A DNA stretch of 64,000 nucleotides from Rhodospirillaceae bacterium. Its GTDB lineage: Bacteria > Pseudomonadota > Alphaproteobacteria > Rhodospirillales > Rhodospirillaceae. Where the stretch lies: contig JABJAH010000049.1 in assembly GCA_018666155.1 (NCBI GenBank), positions 62,001-126,000 of the forward strand, given 5' to 3'. Both the position numbers and the translations under genes were made by a program. Numbering within the stretch: the stretch's first letter is position 1; each line of letters opens with the position of its first letter. This document shows, piece by piece, positions 18,337-24,752 of the stretch. Under the pieces are notes generated by a model. It saw only the letters and a program-made list of their open reading frames with translations. It had not been told where the DNA came from and ran no database searches.

Positions 18337-18690
18337 ATGCCGCAAATACTTAAATTCGCGAAATCACTGATCGTCTCAGCCGTGGTGCTGGGTGGAGTGG
18401 GATTAGCCAGTCCTGTGCTTGCCACTTCCCTAAACGAGGCTAGAGCTCAGGGTTTAATCGGAGAGCAGCCTAATGGGCTCGTCGCCGCCATCTCTGCGGC
18501 TGCGACACCTGACATCGCGACGCTGGTTGCTGAAATTAATGCAGCGCGACTCAACAGTTATCGACAATTGGCCGCCAAGGACGGGGCACCGGTCGAAGCC
18601 GTGAAAGCCATCGCCGGTGAAAAGCTAATGGGAAGGGCAAGGGAAAACGGGTGGTACGTTTTGAACTCGTCAGGCAATTGGTCTCGCTAA
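18337..18690 (+). CDS. ydbL: YdbL-family (DUF1318) periplasmic protein
   Basis: A 117-residue protein with a Sec signal (cleavage near residue 30, after VLAT) and a DUF1318 core: LNEARAQGLIGEQPNGLVAAI, EINAARLNSYRQLAAKDG and AIAGEKLMGRARENGWYV. GGAG precedes the start. In E. coli YdbL acts as a chaperone modulating the YdbH-YnbE bridge. It is the last gene of the three-gene operon; a short CTCGC/GCGAG hairpin overlaps its end. Confidence 0.92.
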   Translation: MPQILKFAKSLIVSAVVLGGVGLASPVLATSLNEARAQGLIGEQPNGLVAAISAAATPDIATLVAEINAARLNSYRQLAAKDGAPVEAVKAIAGEKLMGRARENGWYVLNSSGNWSR

Positions 18691-18713
18691 TGCGAGTACG
18701 CTCACCGTTCTAA

Positions 18714-19121
18714 TTAGAAACGAGCAATACCAATGCTTGTCGTTGCCTGCGGTGTGCCAACTAAAGACTGATTGAATTCGTATACTCGAATCTGCTTTTC
18801 AGCCTCAGGAATAGAGGATGTTTTGGGCAGAGAGGCCTGGGCCTGGGCCTGCATAATTGCCGTTCCTACTTCACGGGAAACAAAAATGCCGCCGAACCTA
18901 ACCGTCCGGTCCCGCTGCTGTCCGTATCCCGGTTGCTGGTGTTGTTGTTGTAAATCTGACCACCTTTCATCGTAACGGACAGACTGATCACCAGGTCTCG
19001 CCCCGACGGAAGTACCCAATGCGTCAACATAGGCGAGGGACGTCGCGTCACCAACGCGCACGGATGAGACCCGCGCAGTGGCGGGTGCCAGCGTAGTCGA
19101 TGAGACTAATGCCGTACTCAT
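18714..19121 (-). CDS. Hypothetical protein, Gln-rich centre
   Basis: A 135-residue protein with no recognised family. The N-terminus is Ser/Ala/Thr rich, a glutamine-rich stretch lies near residues 58-70, and a more ordered part follows (TVRFGGIFVSREVGTAIMQAQAQA and KQIRVYEFNQSL). An AGGA ribosome site 1-4 nt before the ATG is close. It converges on ydbL and is divergent from the 19273 gene. No signal peptide or membrane helix is obvious. Likely a real gene from its codon use and isolated position, function unknown. Confidence 0.6.
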   Translation of the reverse strand: MSTALVSSTTLAPATARVSSVRVGDATSLAYVDALGTSVGARPGDQSVRYDERWSDLQQQHQQPGYGQQRDRTVRFGGIFVSREVGTAIMQAQAQASLPKTSSIPEAEKQIRVYEFNQSLVGTPQATTSIGIARF

Positions 19122-19272
19122 GTCCTAATTACCTATTTGGCGCAGAAGTTATTTTTACGGTTTTCTACAGTTACATTCATACGCGATCCTGGGGCTAAAT
19201 GTCAATATTTCTGCGGCTTTGATGCACAACTATACCCTTCTCCCACAATCGTGAACGGCCTAAGATTTTTCC

Positions 19273-19773
19273 ATGGAACCCCTTAATTTCACCCATCATC
19301 CTGACGGCACGATGATGGTCTTCGCGCCATTTCCTGCACAAGATCTACCCCCGGTTGGGTTGTCGGATATTAGTAGGGCCTGGGATATGGCCAGCAAAGC
19401 CGCGGAATTGGGCATAGAATTAGGCAAAAACTACCCAGATGGGGTCGTTTTCCATGACAAATCGGGAGCGCCTGTTCAGATCAAGTTCGATGATTTTGAT
19501 GCTCATTGCTGGGCAACAGCGATTCACCGGTCTTTCAACCTGGCGACAATAAAAGGCTTGTCAGTGTGCTTTAGAATGCTTGCCCTGTACCAGCTTATGG
19601 CCGAAAGCCCTTGGGCTAGGCCATTTTTCAGATTCGATCGTAAAAATCAGCTCAGAATTGATAAGGGACTTATGGCCGCTGCTGCTGCCGCCCCCCTCAA
19701 TATCGATGGTCTCTTTGATTCCAACGATATCCGACGAGAAACAGGAACACCGGACTCAATTCCAAGCCACTAA
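19273..19773 (+). CDS. Hypothetical protein
   Basis: A 166-residue soluble protein without a family I recognise. It has a mixed alpha/beta look, with an N-terminal FTHHPDGTMMVFAPFPAQDL and a later helix containing CWATAIHRSFNLATIKGLSVCFRMLALYQLM. Its stop overlaps by four bases the stop of the minus-strand SOS peptide gene at 19770-19868, so transcripts of the two converge. Confidence 0.65.
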   Translation: MEPLNFTHHPDGTMMVFAPFPAQDLPPVGLSDISRAWDMASKAAELGIELGKNYPDGVVFHDKSGAPVQIKFDDFDAHCWATAIHRSFNLATIKGLSVCFRMLALYQLMAESPWARPFFRFDRKNQLRIDKGLMAAAAAAPLNIDGLFDSNDIRRETGTPDSIPSH

Positions 19774-19868
19774 ACCTGTAACGCGTAAGCAACGACTGAC
19801 CAAAGATAAATAACACCAAATAGGCCAAGAAGAGCCAGAGAATCCTTGAGATAACGGGTCGCAGCCAT
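19770..19868 (-). CDS. SOS-controlled 32-residue membrane peptide (SidA-like candidate)
   Basis: This short gene encodes 32 residues: a basic, polar N-terminus with Arg5, Lys8 and Asp9, then a single hydrophobic helix from Leu11 to Leu30 containing Trp23 and Tyr21/Tyr28. A strong Shine-Dalgarno AAGGAG (19877-19882) lies 8 nt before the ATG. Upstream, on the same strand, is a -35 TTGACA, a 17-nt spacer and TCTATT, with one GTTC-N7-GTTC LexA box in the spacer and another after the -10. It has the properties of a DNA-damage-induced inner-membrane peptide, comparable in size and control to Caulobacter SidA (a 29-residue FtsW-targeting division inhibitor). Homology is not claimed; function is inference. 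Confidence 0.78.
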   Translation of the reverse strand: MAATRYLKDSLALLGLFGVIYLWSVVAYALQV

Positions 19869-19886
19869 GTCACAAACTCCTTATAT

Positions 19887-19901
19887 GTTCATGCATTGTT
19901 C
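19887..19901 (+). promoter_or_regulatory. LexA box 1 (GTTC-N7-GTTC)
   Basis: A perfect alphaproteobacterial SOS box on the plus strand: GTTC-ATGCATT-GTTC. It lies between the predicted -10 element and the ribosome site of the 32-residue peptide gene, in the early transcribed region, where bound LexA would block transcription. It matches the second box (read on the other strand) at all but two of 17 positions including the flanking AT. Confidence 0.88.
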
Positions 19902-19911
19902 TCATTCAGAG

Positions 19912-19940
19912 AATAGAACATTACATGAACATATTGTCAA
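19912..19940 (-). promoter_or_regulatory. LexA-repressed promoter with LexA box 2 in the spacer
   Basis: Minus strand: -35 TTGACA (19940-19935, perfect consensus), 17-nt spacer, -10 TCTATT (19917-19912, four of six). The spacer holds GTTC-ATGTAAT-GTTC (19930-19916), a second perfect GTTC-N7-GTTC box, overlapping the -10 by two bases. Expected start of transcription is near 19905. This arrangement, with consensus -35 and two operators, predicts tight repression and strong induction. Confidence 0.82.
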
Positions 19941-19999
19941 GCCACATCGTTGGATGTAGGACCACGCCAACTCAGGCGTCCGGATCGCAGCGCAAAATC

Positions 20000-21007
20000 A
20001 TGCCCGTACCAGAAAAAAACCGCAGTTGGAGCCCTCACCGCTTTTGCGTAGCGCCGATGATGGCCTGGACTGATCGCCATGCTCGGTATTTTCTGCGTCT
20101 GATAAGCCGAAATGCCCGCCTCTATACAGAGATGGTCACAGCCAATGCCCTGATATACGGCGACCCCAAACGCTTCTTGCTGTTTGACCCCTCAGAGCAT
20201 CCCGTCGCGCTACAACTTGGTGGATCAGACCCGGTTGGCCTGGCTCAAGCGGCAGCGATTGGTGAACAATGGGGATATGACGAGATAAACTTGAACGTCG
20301 GCTGCCCAAGTGACCGCGTATCAAGTGGGCACTTTGGCGCCTGCCTCATGGCGGAACCGAAACTCGTCGCGGAAGCAGTGGCCGCTATGGCAGAGGTTTG
20401 CTCGGTTCCGATCACGGTAAAGTGCCGTATCGGAATTGATGATATGGATGTGCACGAACCTTTAGACCATTTTATGTCCGGCATCATAGGCGCTGGCTGT
20501 AAAACCGTCATCGTTCACGCAAGGAAAGCGTGGCTGAAGGGTTTAAGCCCTAAAGAAAATAGAGATGTTCCGCCGCTCGATTATCCCAGAGTCTACGAAC
20601 TGAAGCGAAGCTTCCCAAATACAGCGGTCATCATAAATGGCGGTATAACAACGCTCGATAAAAGCTTATCTCATCTCGACCATGTTGATGGCGTTATGCT
20701 TGGAAGAGCGGCCTACGAGCTTCCATATTTACTTACCGACGTTGACCAGAAGATTTTTATATCCAACACAAATTCGTTAACCCGATTAGAAATTATCGAG
20801 AAATATATTCCGTATTGTGACTTAGAGTGTGACAACGGAACGCCTCTTCACCATATGACGCGTCACATTCTAGGCCTATTCCACGGGTGTCCCGGTGCCC
20901 GAGGATGGCGTCGGCATCTCAGCACCCAAGCTGTTCGGGAAAATGCGACCACAGCAATTATTCGGGAAGCCTTAGACTTCGTCTCAACAAGTCAAATAGC
21001 CGCGTAG
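20000..21007 (+). CDS. dusA: tRNA-dihydrouridine synthase A
   Basis: A 335-residue FMN-dependent enzyme that reduces uridines 20/20a in the D-loop of tRNA. Motifs are VAPMMAWTDRHARYF near the start, EMVTANALIYG, LQLGGSDP, the catalytic cysteine in NLNVGCPSDRV, VKCRIGIDD, VIVHARKAWLKGLSPKENR (DusA-specific) and INGGI. I start at the ATG at 20000, as DusA proteins begin just before this motif; an ATG at 19925 is in frame but lies inside a LexA box. It is divergent from the SOS peptide, so it could be affected by the same operators; that is inference. Confidence 0.96.
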   Translation: MPVPEKNRSWSPHRFCVAPMMAWTDRHARYFLRLISRNARLYTEMVTANALIYGDPKRFLLFDPSEHPVALQLGGSDPVGLAQAAAIGEQWGYDEINLNVGCPSDRVSSGHFGACLMAEPKLVAEAVAAMAEVCSVPITVKCRIGIDDMDVHEPLDHFMSGIIGAGCKTVIVHARKAWLKGLSPKENRDVPPLDYPRVYELKRSFPNTAVIINGGITTLDKSLSHLDHVDGVMLGRAAYELPYLLTDVDQKIFISNTNSLTRLEIIEKYIPYCDLECDNGTPLHHMTRHILGLFHGCPGARGWRRHLSTQAVRENATTAIIREALDFVSTSQIAA

Positions 21008-21070
21008 AAGTTTGTTTACAGCCAATAATTGCATCGAGACTTAAGCCTGTCGTAACGTTTCGAGGTCATA

Positions 21071-21178
21071 ATGTCTGACGCTTGGCATTCATCTGCCAAC
21101 GAAACAGTAACCTTAACCGCGGCCCTTCGAAGTCTCGTTGACGACCCGTTTAGGAAGGAATGGTTAGAATGTCATTAG
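21071..21178 (+). CDS. Possible 35-residue peptide overlapping the DUF1045 start
   Basis: A small open frame with ATG at 21071 encoding 35 residues, starting MSDAWHSSANETVTLTAALR and ending DDPFRKEWLECH. Its stop lies 7 nt inside the downstream gene, whose ribosome site and ATG are within its coding sequence, a pattern of translational coupling. The composition is plausible for a soluble helix. The ribosome site (CGAGGT) is only fair, and there is no homologue I know, so it may be chance. Confidence 0.4.
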   Translation: MSDAWHSSANETVTLTAALRSLVDDPFRKEWLECH

Positions 21179-21870
21179 CGCGGTACGCCATTTACTATAT
21201 ACCCCCAAAGGATAGCGACTTAGCTATTTTTGGTCGCGAATGGCTAGGCCTGGACATCGAAACCGGCAAACAGCACCCCTTGAAAACTGTCCGGGGGTTG
21301 TCGAAGGAACGTCTCCTGCTAAACGTCGCCGATCCACAACCCTATGGCTTCCACGGAACTCTCAAGCCACCCTTTAGTCTAGCCCCGAACGTGACGCTGA
21401 ATGGATTGATTAGTGCGACCGAGGTGTTTGCTAAAGGCATTACCCCGTTTGAAATTCCGCCGTTGGAGCTCGTTTGCATCGGAAAATTTCTTGCTCTGTC
21501 GCCAATTGCATCATCAGTTCAGCTGGAGAACATGGCTAGCGACTGCGTCCGCGCGCTGGATGGTTTTCGTGCACATCGCACGGCAAAAGAACTTGCCCTA
21601 TACAGACAGGCGAAGCTTACCGTCCATCAAGAGCAAATGTTGGACAATTGGGGACATCCATACATTCTGGAAGAATTCAGATTTCACGTGACTCTTACGG
21701 GAAGAATTGAGGACGAAAAGGAACGTGATTTGGCTATGGCGGCCGCTGCAGAGCAGTGCCAAGAATTCATCGGTAAGCCACTTCTTTTTAGTGACGTTGT
21801 TATTTGTAGGAAACCCTCTCCCGAACAAGCCATGCGAGTTGTGAAACGCATACCTTTTGGCAGAACTTAG
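21169..21870 (+). CDS. DUF1045 family 2H phosphoesterase-like protein
   Basis: A 233-residue protein with two H-x-T motifs, YGFHGTLKPP (about residue 60) and FRFHVTLTG (about residue 170), the paired catalytic histidines of the 2H phosphoesterase superfamily. The arrangement matches DUF1045 proteins, often found with phosphonate (phn) genes. No phn genes are visible here. I use the ATG at 21169 because AAGGA (21155-21159) is 9 nt upstream; the ATG at 21160 directly abuts it. Likely substrates are 2',3'-cyclic or related phosphoesters, by family only. Confidence 0.85.
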   Translation: MSLARYAIYYIPPKDSDLAIFGREWLGLDIETGKQHPLKTVRGLSKERLLLNVADPQPYGFHGTLKPPFSLAPNVTLNGLISATEVFAKGITPFEIPPLELVCIGKFLALSPIASSVQLENMASDCVRALDGFRAHRTAKELALYRQAKLTVHQEQMLDNWGHPYILEEFRFHVTLTGRIEDEKERDLAMAAAAEQCQEFIGKPLLFSDVVICRKPSPEQAMRVVKRIPFGRT

Positions 21871-21906
21871 TTTCCTGATCCGCAACAGACGTGAGATTTC
21901 TCTACC

Positions 21907-23307
21907 GTGAAAATCCCTATCGTCTCCAACCTATTATCCCGTATCCGACCTCAGGCTCAACCCGAACCAGGGCAAAGCGACACTGCAAATAGTAGCGCCC
22001 CCTTAGACTGGAACGATGACGGTCTTGAGTTAAAACTCGGCACTCTACTGGCGGACAAAGCAAGCAAGTCCTATGGAACTGTGCAGGCAATAACTCTGAC
22101 AGAATTTCAAGCCGACCTCGGGGACCTTTGGAATCAACATGAGAAAAACATTCTACTAATCGCAGAAACAACAATTGATCGGATGATCAACAAGGGTCAA
22201 ACAACGATAAGGGAAGACGATCTCACATGGCTACTTGTCACGCCGGACCTCAGCACTGACGAAGCAGAGACCTTTGCTAAAGGTATCGCAGAATCCATTG
22301 GGGGAAAACTGATGGGTGCGCGATTTGACCCTAATGAAGAAACAGATCCCACCCCGACAACCGGTATGGTTGATTTATCTAGTGCGCTTACTGAGGACGG
22401 TTCAATTAATCGAAGCGCCATACAACACGCCGTGGCAAAAGCCCGCGCGGTTATCGCGGCACGAGATAGCCTAACGAAAAGAAGAAAGAAGAAGACAATA
22501 GAATCAAAGGCGGACAACCAAAAGCAATCGACAGCCCAGCTAGTTGATGAACGCGGCACCATACACACTGGGATCGTATCTGCAGAAACAGGAATAAAAC
22601 TAGTCTATTGGCCTATGTGGTCATCTGACTCCCAGTCAATCGACACATTCGTGTGCAGGCCTGTTTGTGAAGACGGTGGAAATCCGTTTGAGCGTAAAAA
22701 TTCGTCACAGGTTGCTGCCAATGCGGTGGCTGTAGCCCGGGCAGGTGTCGTCGCCTTAAACGGAATGATTAAAAACAATGTCCGAGCAAAATTCGTCTTG
22801 CCCCTACCTTTGACTCCACTGCTCGCACCAGCTCAACGACAAATTCTGCAGGCCCTAGAGAAGATCGAAGATGTTCATCGCTTTCTATACCTACGTGCCG
22901 AAATCGTTGCGATCCCGCGCTCCGTATCAACCGCCTCAATTCTGACAGCCCGGGACTTGCTTCGCCCAGTCGCACGAGATGTAAGTGTTATGACAAGCCT
23001 AAAATCCCCAAACAAAGCTGCGCTCGCCGCCAGCAAGGTCATGATCGGTTGTAACGTGGATATAGGATCTGACGTTAGTGCTGAAAAGGTCGCTGGAGAA
23101 CTCCAACACTTCAAAGAGTTCCTCGGAGATAGGCCGACTTACGTACTCGGTCTTCCAGATCCTAGCACAGTCAAGGCGGCAGTAACGATGAAATACGCTG
23201 AGCTTGGGGGACCCGGTTTACACAGTGCATTGGTGCACAGACCACATTCGACTGAAGCGGTTACAACACAGGACCTTCTCTCTGGCACGCCGGTAAAATT
23301 ATCTTAG
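21907..23307 (+). CDS. Probable degenerate GGDEF-EAL-like protein
   Basis: A 466-residue protein I cannot assign with certainty. Residues about 55-140 resemble a GGDEF domain in which the signature is lost: AITLTEFQADLGDLW resembles the DxFKxxND strand-helix, and IREDDLTWLLV stands at the GGDEF hairpin. After a basic linker (KRRKKK), residues about 225-460 resemble an EAL domain: IKLVYWPMWSSDS mirrors the VYQPIVD motif, KFVLPLPLTPLL the VNLSP strand, and the end resembles the GxGxxRP tail. No EAL triplet is present. If correct it is an inactive c-di-GMP-type domain pair used for binding or scaffolding. Confidence 0.55.
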   Translation: MKIPIVSNLLSRIRPQAQPEPGQSDTANSSAPLDWNDDGLELKLGTLLADKASKSYGTVQAITLTEFQADLGDLWNQHEKNILLIAETTIDRMINKGQTTIREDDLTWLLVTPDLSTDEAETFAKGIAESIGGKLMGARFDPNEETDPTPTTGMVDLSSALTEDGSINRSAIQHAVAKARAVIAARDSLTKRRKKKTIESKADNQKQSTAQLVDERGTIHTGIVSAETGIKLVYWPMWSSDSQSIDTFVCRPVCEDGGNPFERKNSSQVAANAVAVARAGVVALNGMIKNNVRAKFVLPLPLTPLLAPAQRQILQALEKIEDVHRFLYLRAEIVAIPRSVSTASILTARDLLRPVARDVSVMTSLKSPNKAALAASKVMIGCNVDIGSDVSAEKVAGELQHFKEFLGDRPTYVLGLPDPSTVKAAVTMKYAELGGPGLHSALVHRPHSTEAVTTQDLLSGTPVKLS

Positions 23308-23315
23308 AATCGTAA

Positions 23316-24611
23316 CTAAAAAGCGCCGTGATCTTTTAGCACTTTGCTGACGTCTTGCCCCATCATAATACTATAACGGATATCAAATTCTTTCTTTAGG
23401 GACGCCATGGCCTCATCGACAATGGAAGGCCATATTTCCTTTGGTATCGCGATTACGCCGTCATCATCCGCGAATACATAATCACCATTGTTTATCGTAA
23501 CAGAACCGATCTGGATTGGCCTGTTCATGGCAGCAACCGTGCCCTCGTATTTGATGTCGTGACTGTAAACCCCCTTAGCGAAAACAGAGAATTCAAGATC
23601 AGTCAGTGCCCGGGAATCACGAGTAAAGCTATCCACGACAGCCCCTACCGCCCCCGAGCGAATAGCAATATTCGCATTTAGATCGCCGAAATAAGCCGCG
23701 TCTGGCACTTCACTATGAACGACAATAACATCGCCGGGACGCACAAAGTCGTAGGTCGATAAGGCGTCGTATATGCCATGCCAATCATCACCCTTCCCTA
23801 ATTTCTTAAGCTCAAGCGTCTTGGCCACACCAAGCACTGACCGACCACTAACTCGTCGAAACCCGGGAGGTAATAGGGTTGATAAACCGCGTTCCTTGCA
23901 TATGTCAGCCAAAAGAGACGAGTACAGGTGTGGACGAATGGCATCTAGATTTGCATTGTGAACGGCCCGATACCCAGCACATATCCGTTCAGCGAAAGCC
24001 AAATCATCCGGCCAGTTAACGTCAACGGCTTCTTCCTCTGTCAAATCAAACAAGATTGGATTGTTACCAAACCTCTTGCCCGGCGCAGCCGCGCCTGATT
24101 TTTTGACCATATAGAGTCCCATTGACTCAATGACAGCCTCAGGAAGATCAATGCTGTTGGGTATTTTACCTTCGCCGTAGTCAGGACGGCCATTAGTCCA
24201 TAGGTATTGTTTCTTCTTTTGAACGGCCACGAGGGAGTCTGACTTCTTATCATCAAGCAGACACTGCAGCGCTTTTGAAACCGTCTCGCTAGTTATGAAT
24301 GGGCTGGTACACAAACTTTGAATGTAAAGGTCGGCGTCGACTTGCTTACACTCGTTGGCAAATAATGCGTGCCCGTCGGTCGCGTTCGACGCCAAGCTTG
24401 GGTCGCGAGATAAAACTTTAACATCTAGGTCCGATGCCAGTTCTATCAAGTCCTGGGATTCGGTATCCAGATAGACGTCGTCAATCAGGTCACATTCAAG
24501 CAATTGCCGAAGCTTCCGCTTGAATAAATGCTCGCCATCCAGAATCGCGGTGTTCTTATTGGCGATCCGATCGCTTTGACCCTTTGCCGGCACGAAGGCT
24601 ACAACCCGCAT
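23316..24611 (-). CDS. Cytidylyltransferase-RraA-like fusion protein
   Basis: A 431-residue two-domain protein. Residues 1-225 are a NeuA-type cytidylyltransferase (CMP-sugar synthetase): VVAFVPAKGQSDRIANKN nucleotide loop, QSLCTSPFIT, and the C-terminal DVNWPDDLAFAER. Residues about 235-425 are an RraA/HMG-aldolase-like domain: VRPGDVIVVHSE, GDLNANIAIRSGAVGAVVDSFTRDSRAL with the RD catalytic pair, and NNGDYVFADDDGVIAIP. GGAGG 7 nt before the ATG at 24611 fixes the start. Joining CMP activation to an aldolase/decarboxylase-like domain suggests one pathway for an acidic sugar. The sugar is unknown, and no neuB homologue is in the window. Confidence 0.85.
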   Translation of the reverse strand: MRVVAFVPAKGQSDRIANKNTAILDGEHLFKRKLRQLLECDLIDDVYLDTESQDLIELASDLDVKVLSRDPSLASNATDGHALFANECKQVDADLYIQSLCTSPFITSETVSKALQCLLDDKKSDSLVAVQKKKQYLWTNGRPDYGEGKIPNSIDLPEAVIESMGLYMVKKSGAAAPGKRFGNNPILFDLTEEEAVDVNWPDDLAFAERICAGYRAVHNANLDAIRPHLYSSLLADICKERGLSTLLPPGFRRVSGRSVLGVAKTLELKKLGKGDDWHGIYDALSTYDFVRPGDVIVVHSEVPDAAYFGDLNANIAIRSGAVGAVVDSFTRDSRALTDLEFSVFAKGVYSHDIKYEGTVAAMNRPIQIGSVTINNGDYVFADDDGVIAIPKEIWPSIVDEAMASLKKEFDIRYSIMMGQDVSKVLKDHGAF

Positions 24612-24752
24612 TGCTCGCCTCCCACTACGCAAGCCATTGAATAAGTAATATATCTTACCCGACTGATATTAAGAAAACCTTGTAAATAACGGTCAGATAA
24701 GCCCTCGCCGCGTTACCTTTGCTTTTTCTTCCAGAATGGACACCTTTTCGGC

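Noticed and set aside
19770-19868. Interpreting the SOS peptide as TisB itself
   Set aside because: TisB is enterobacterial, with an istR antisense RNA partner; no sequence likeness or antisense RNA promoter is apparent here.
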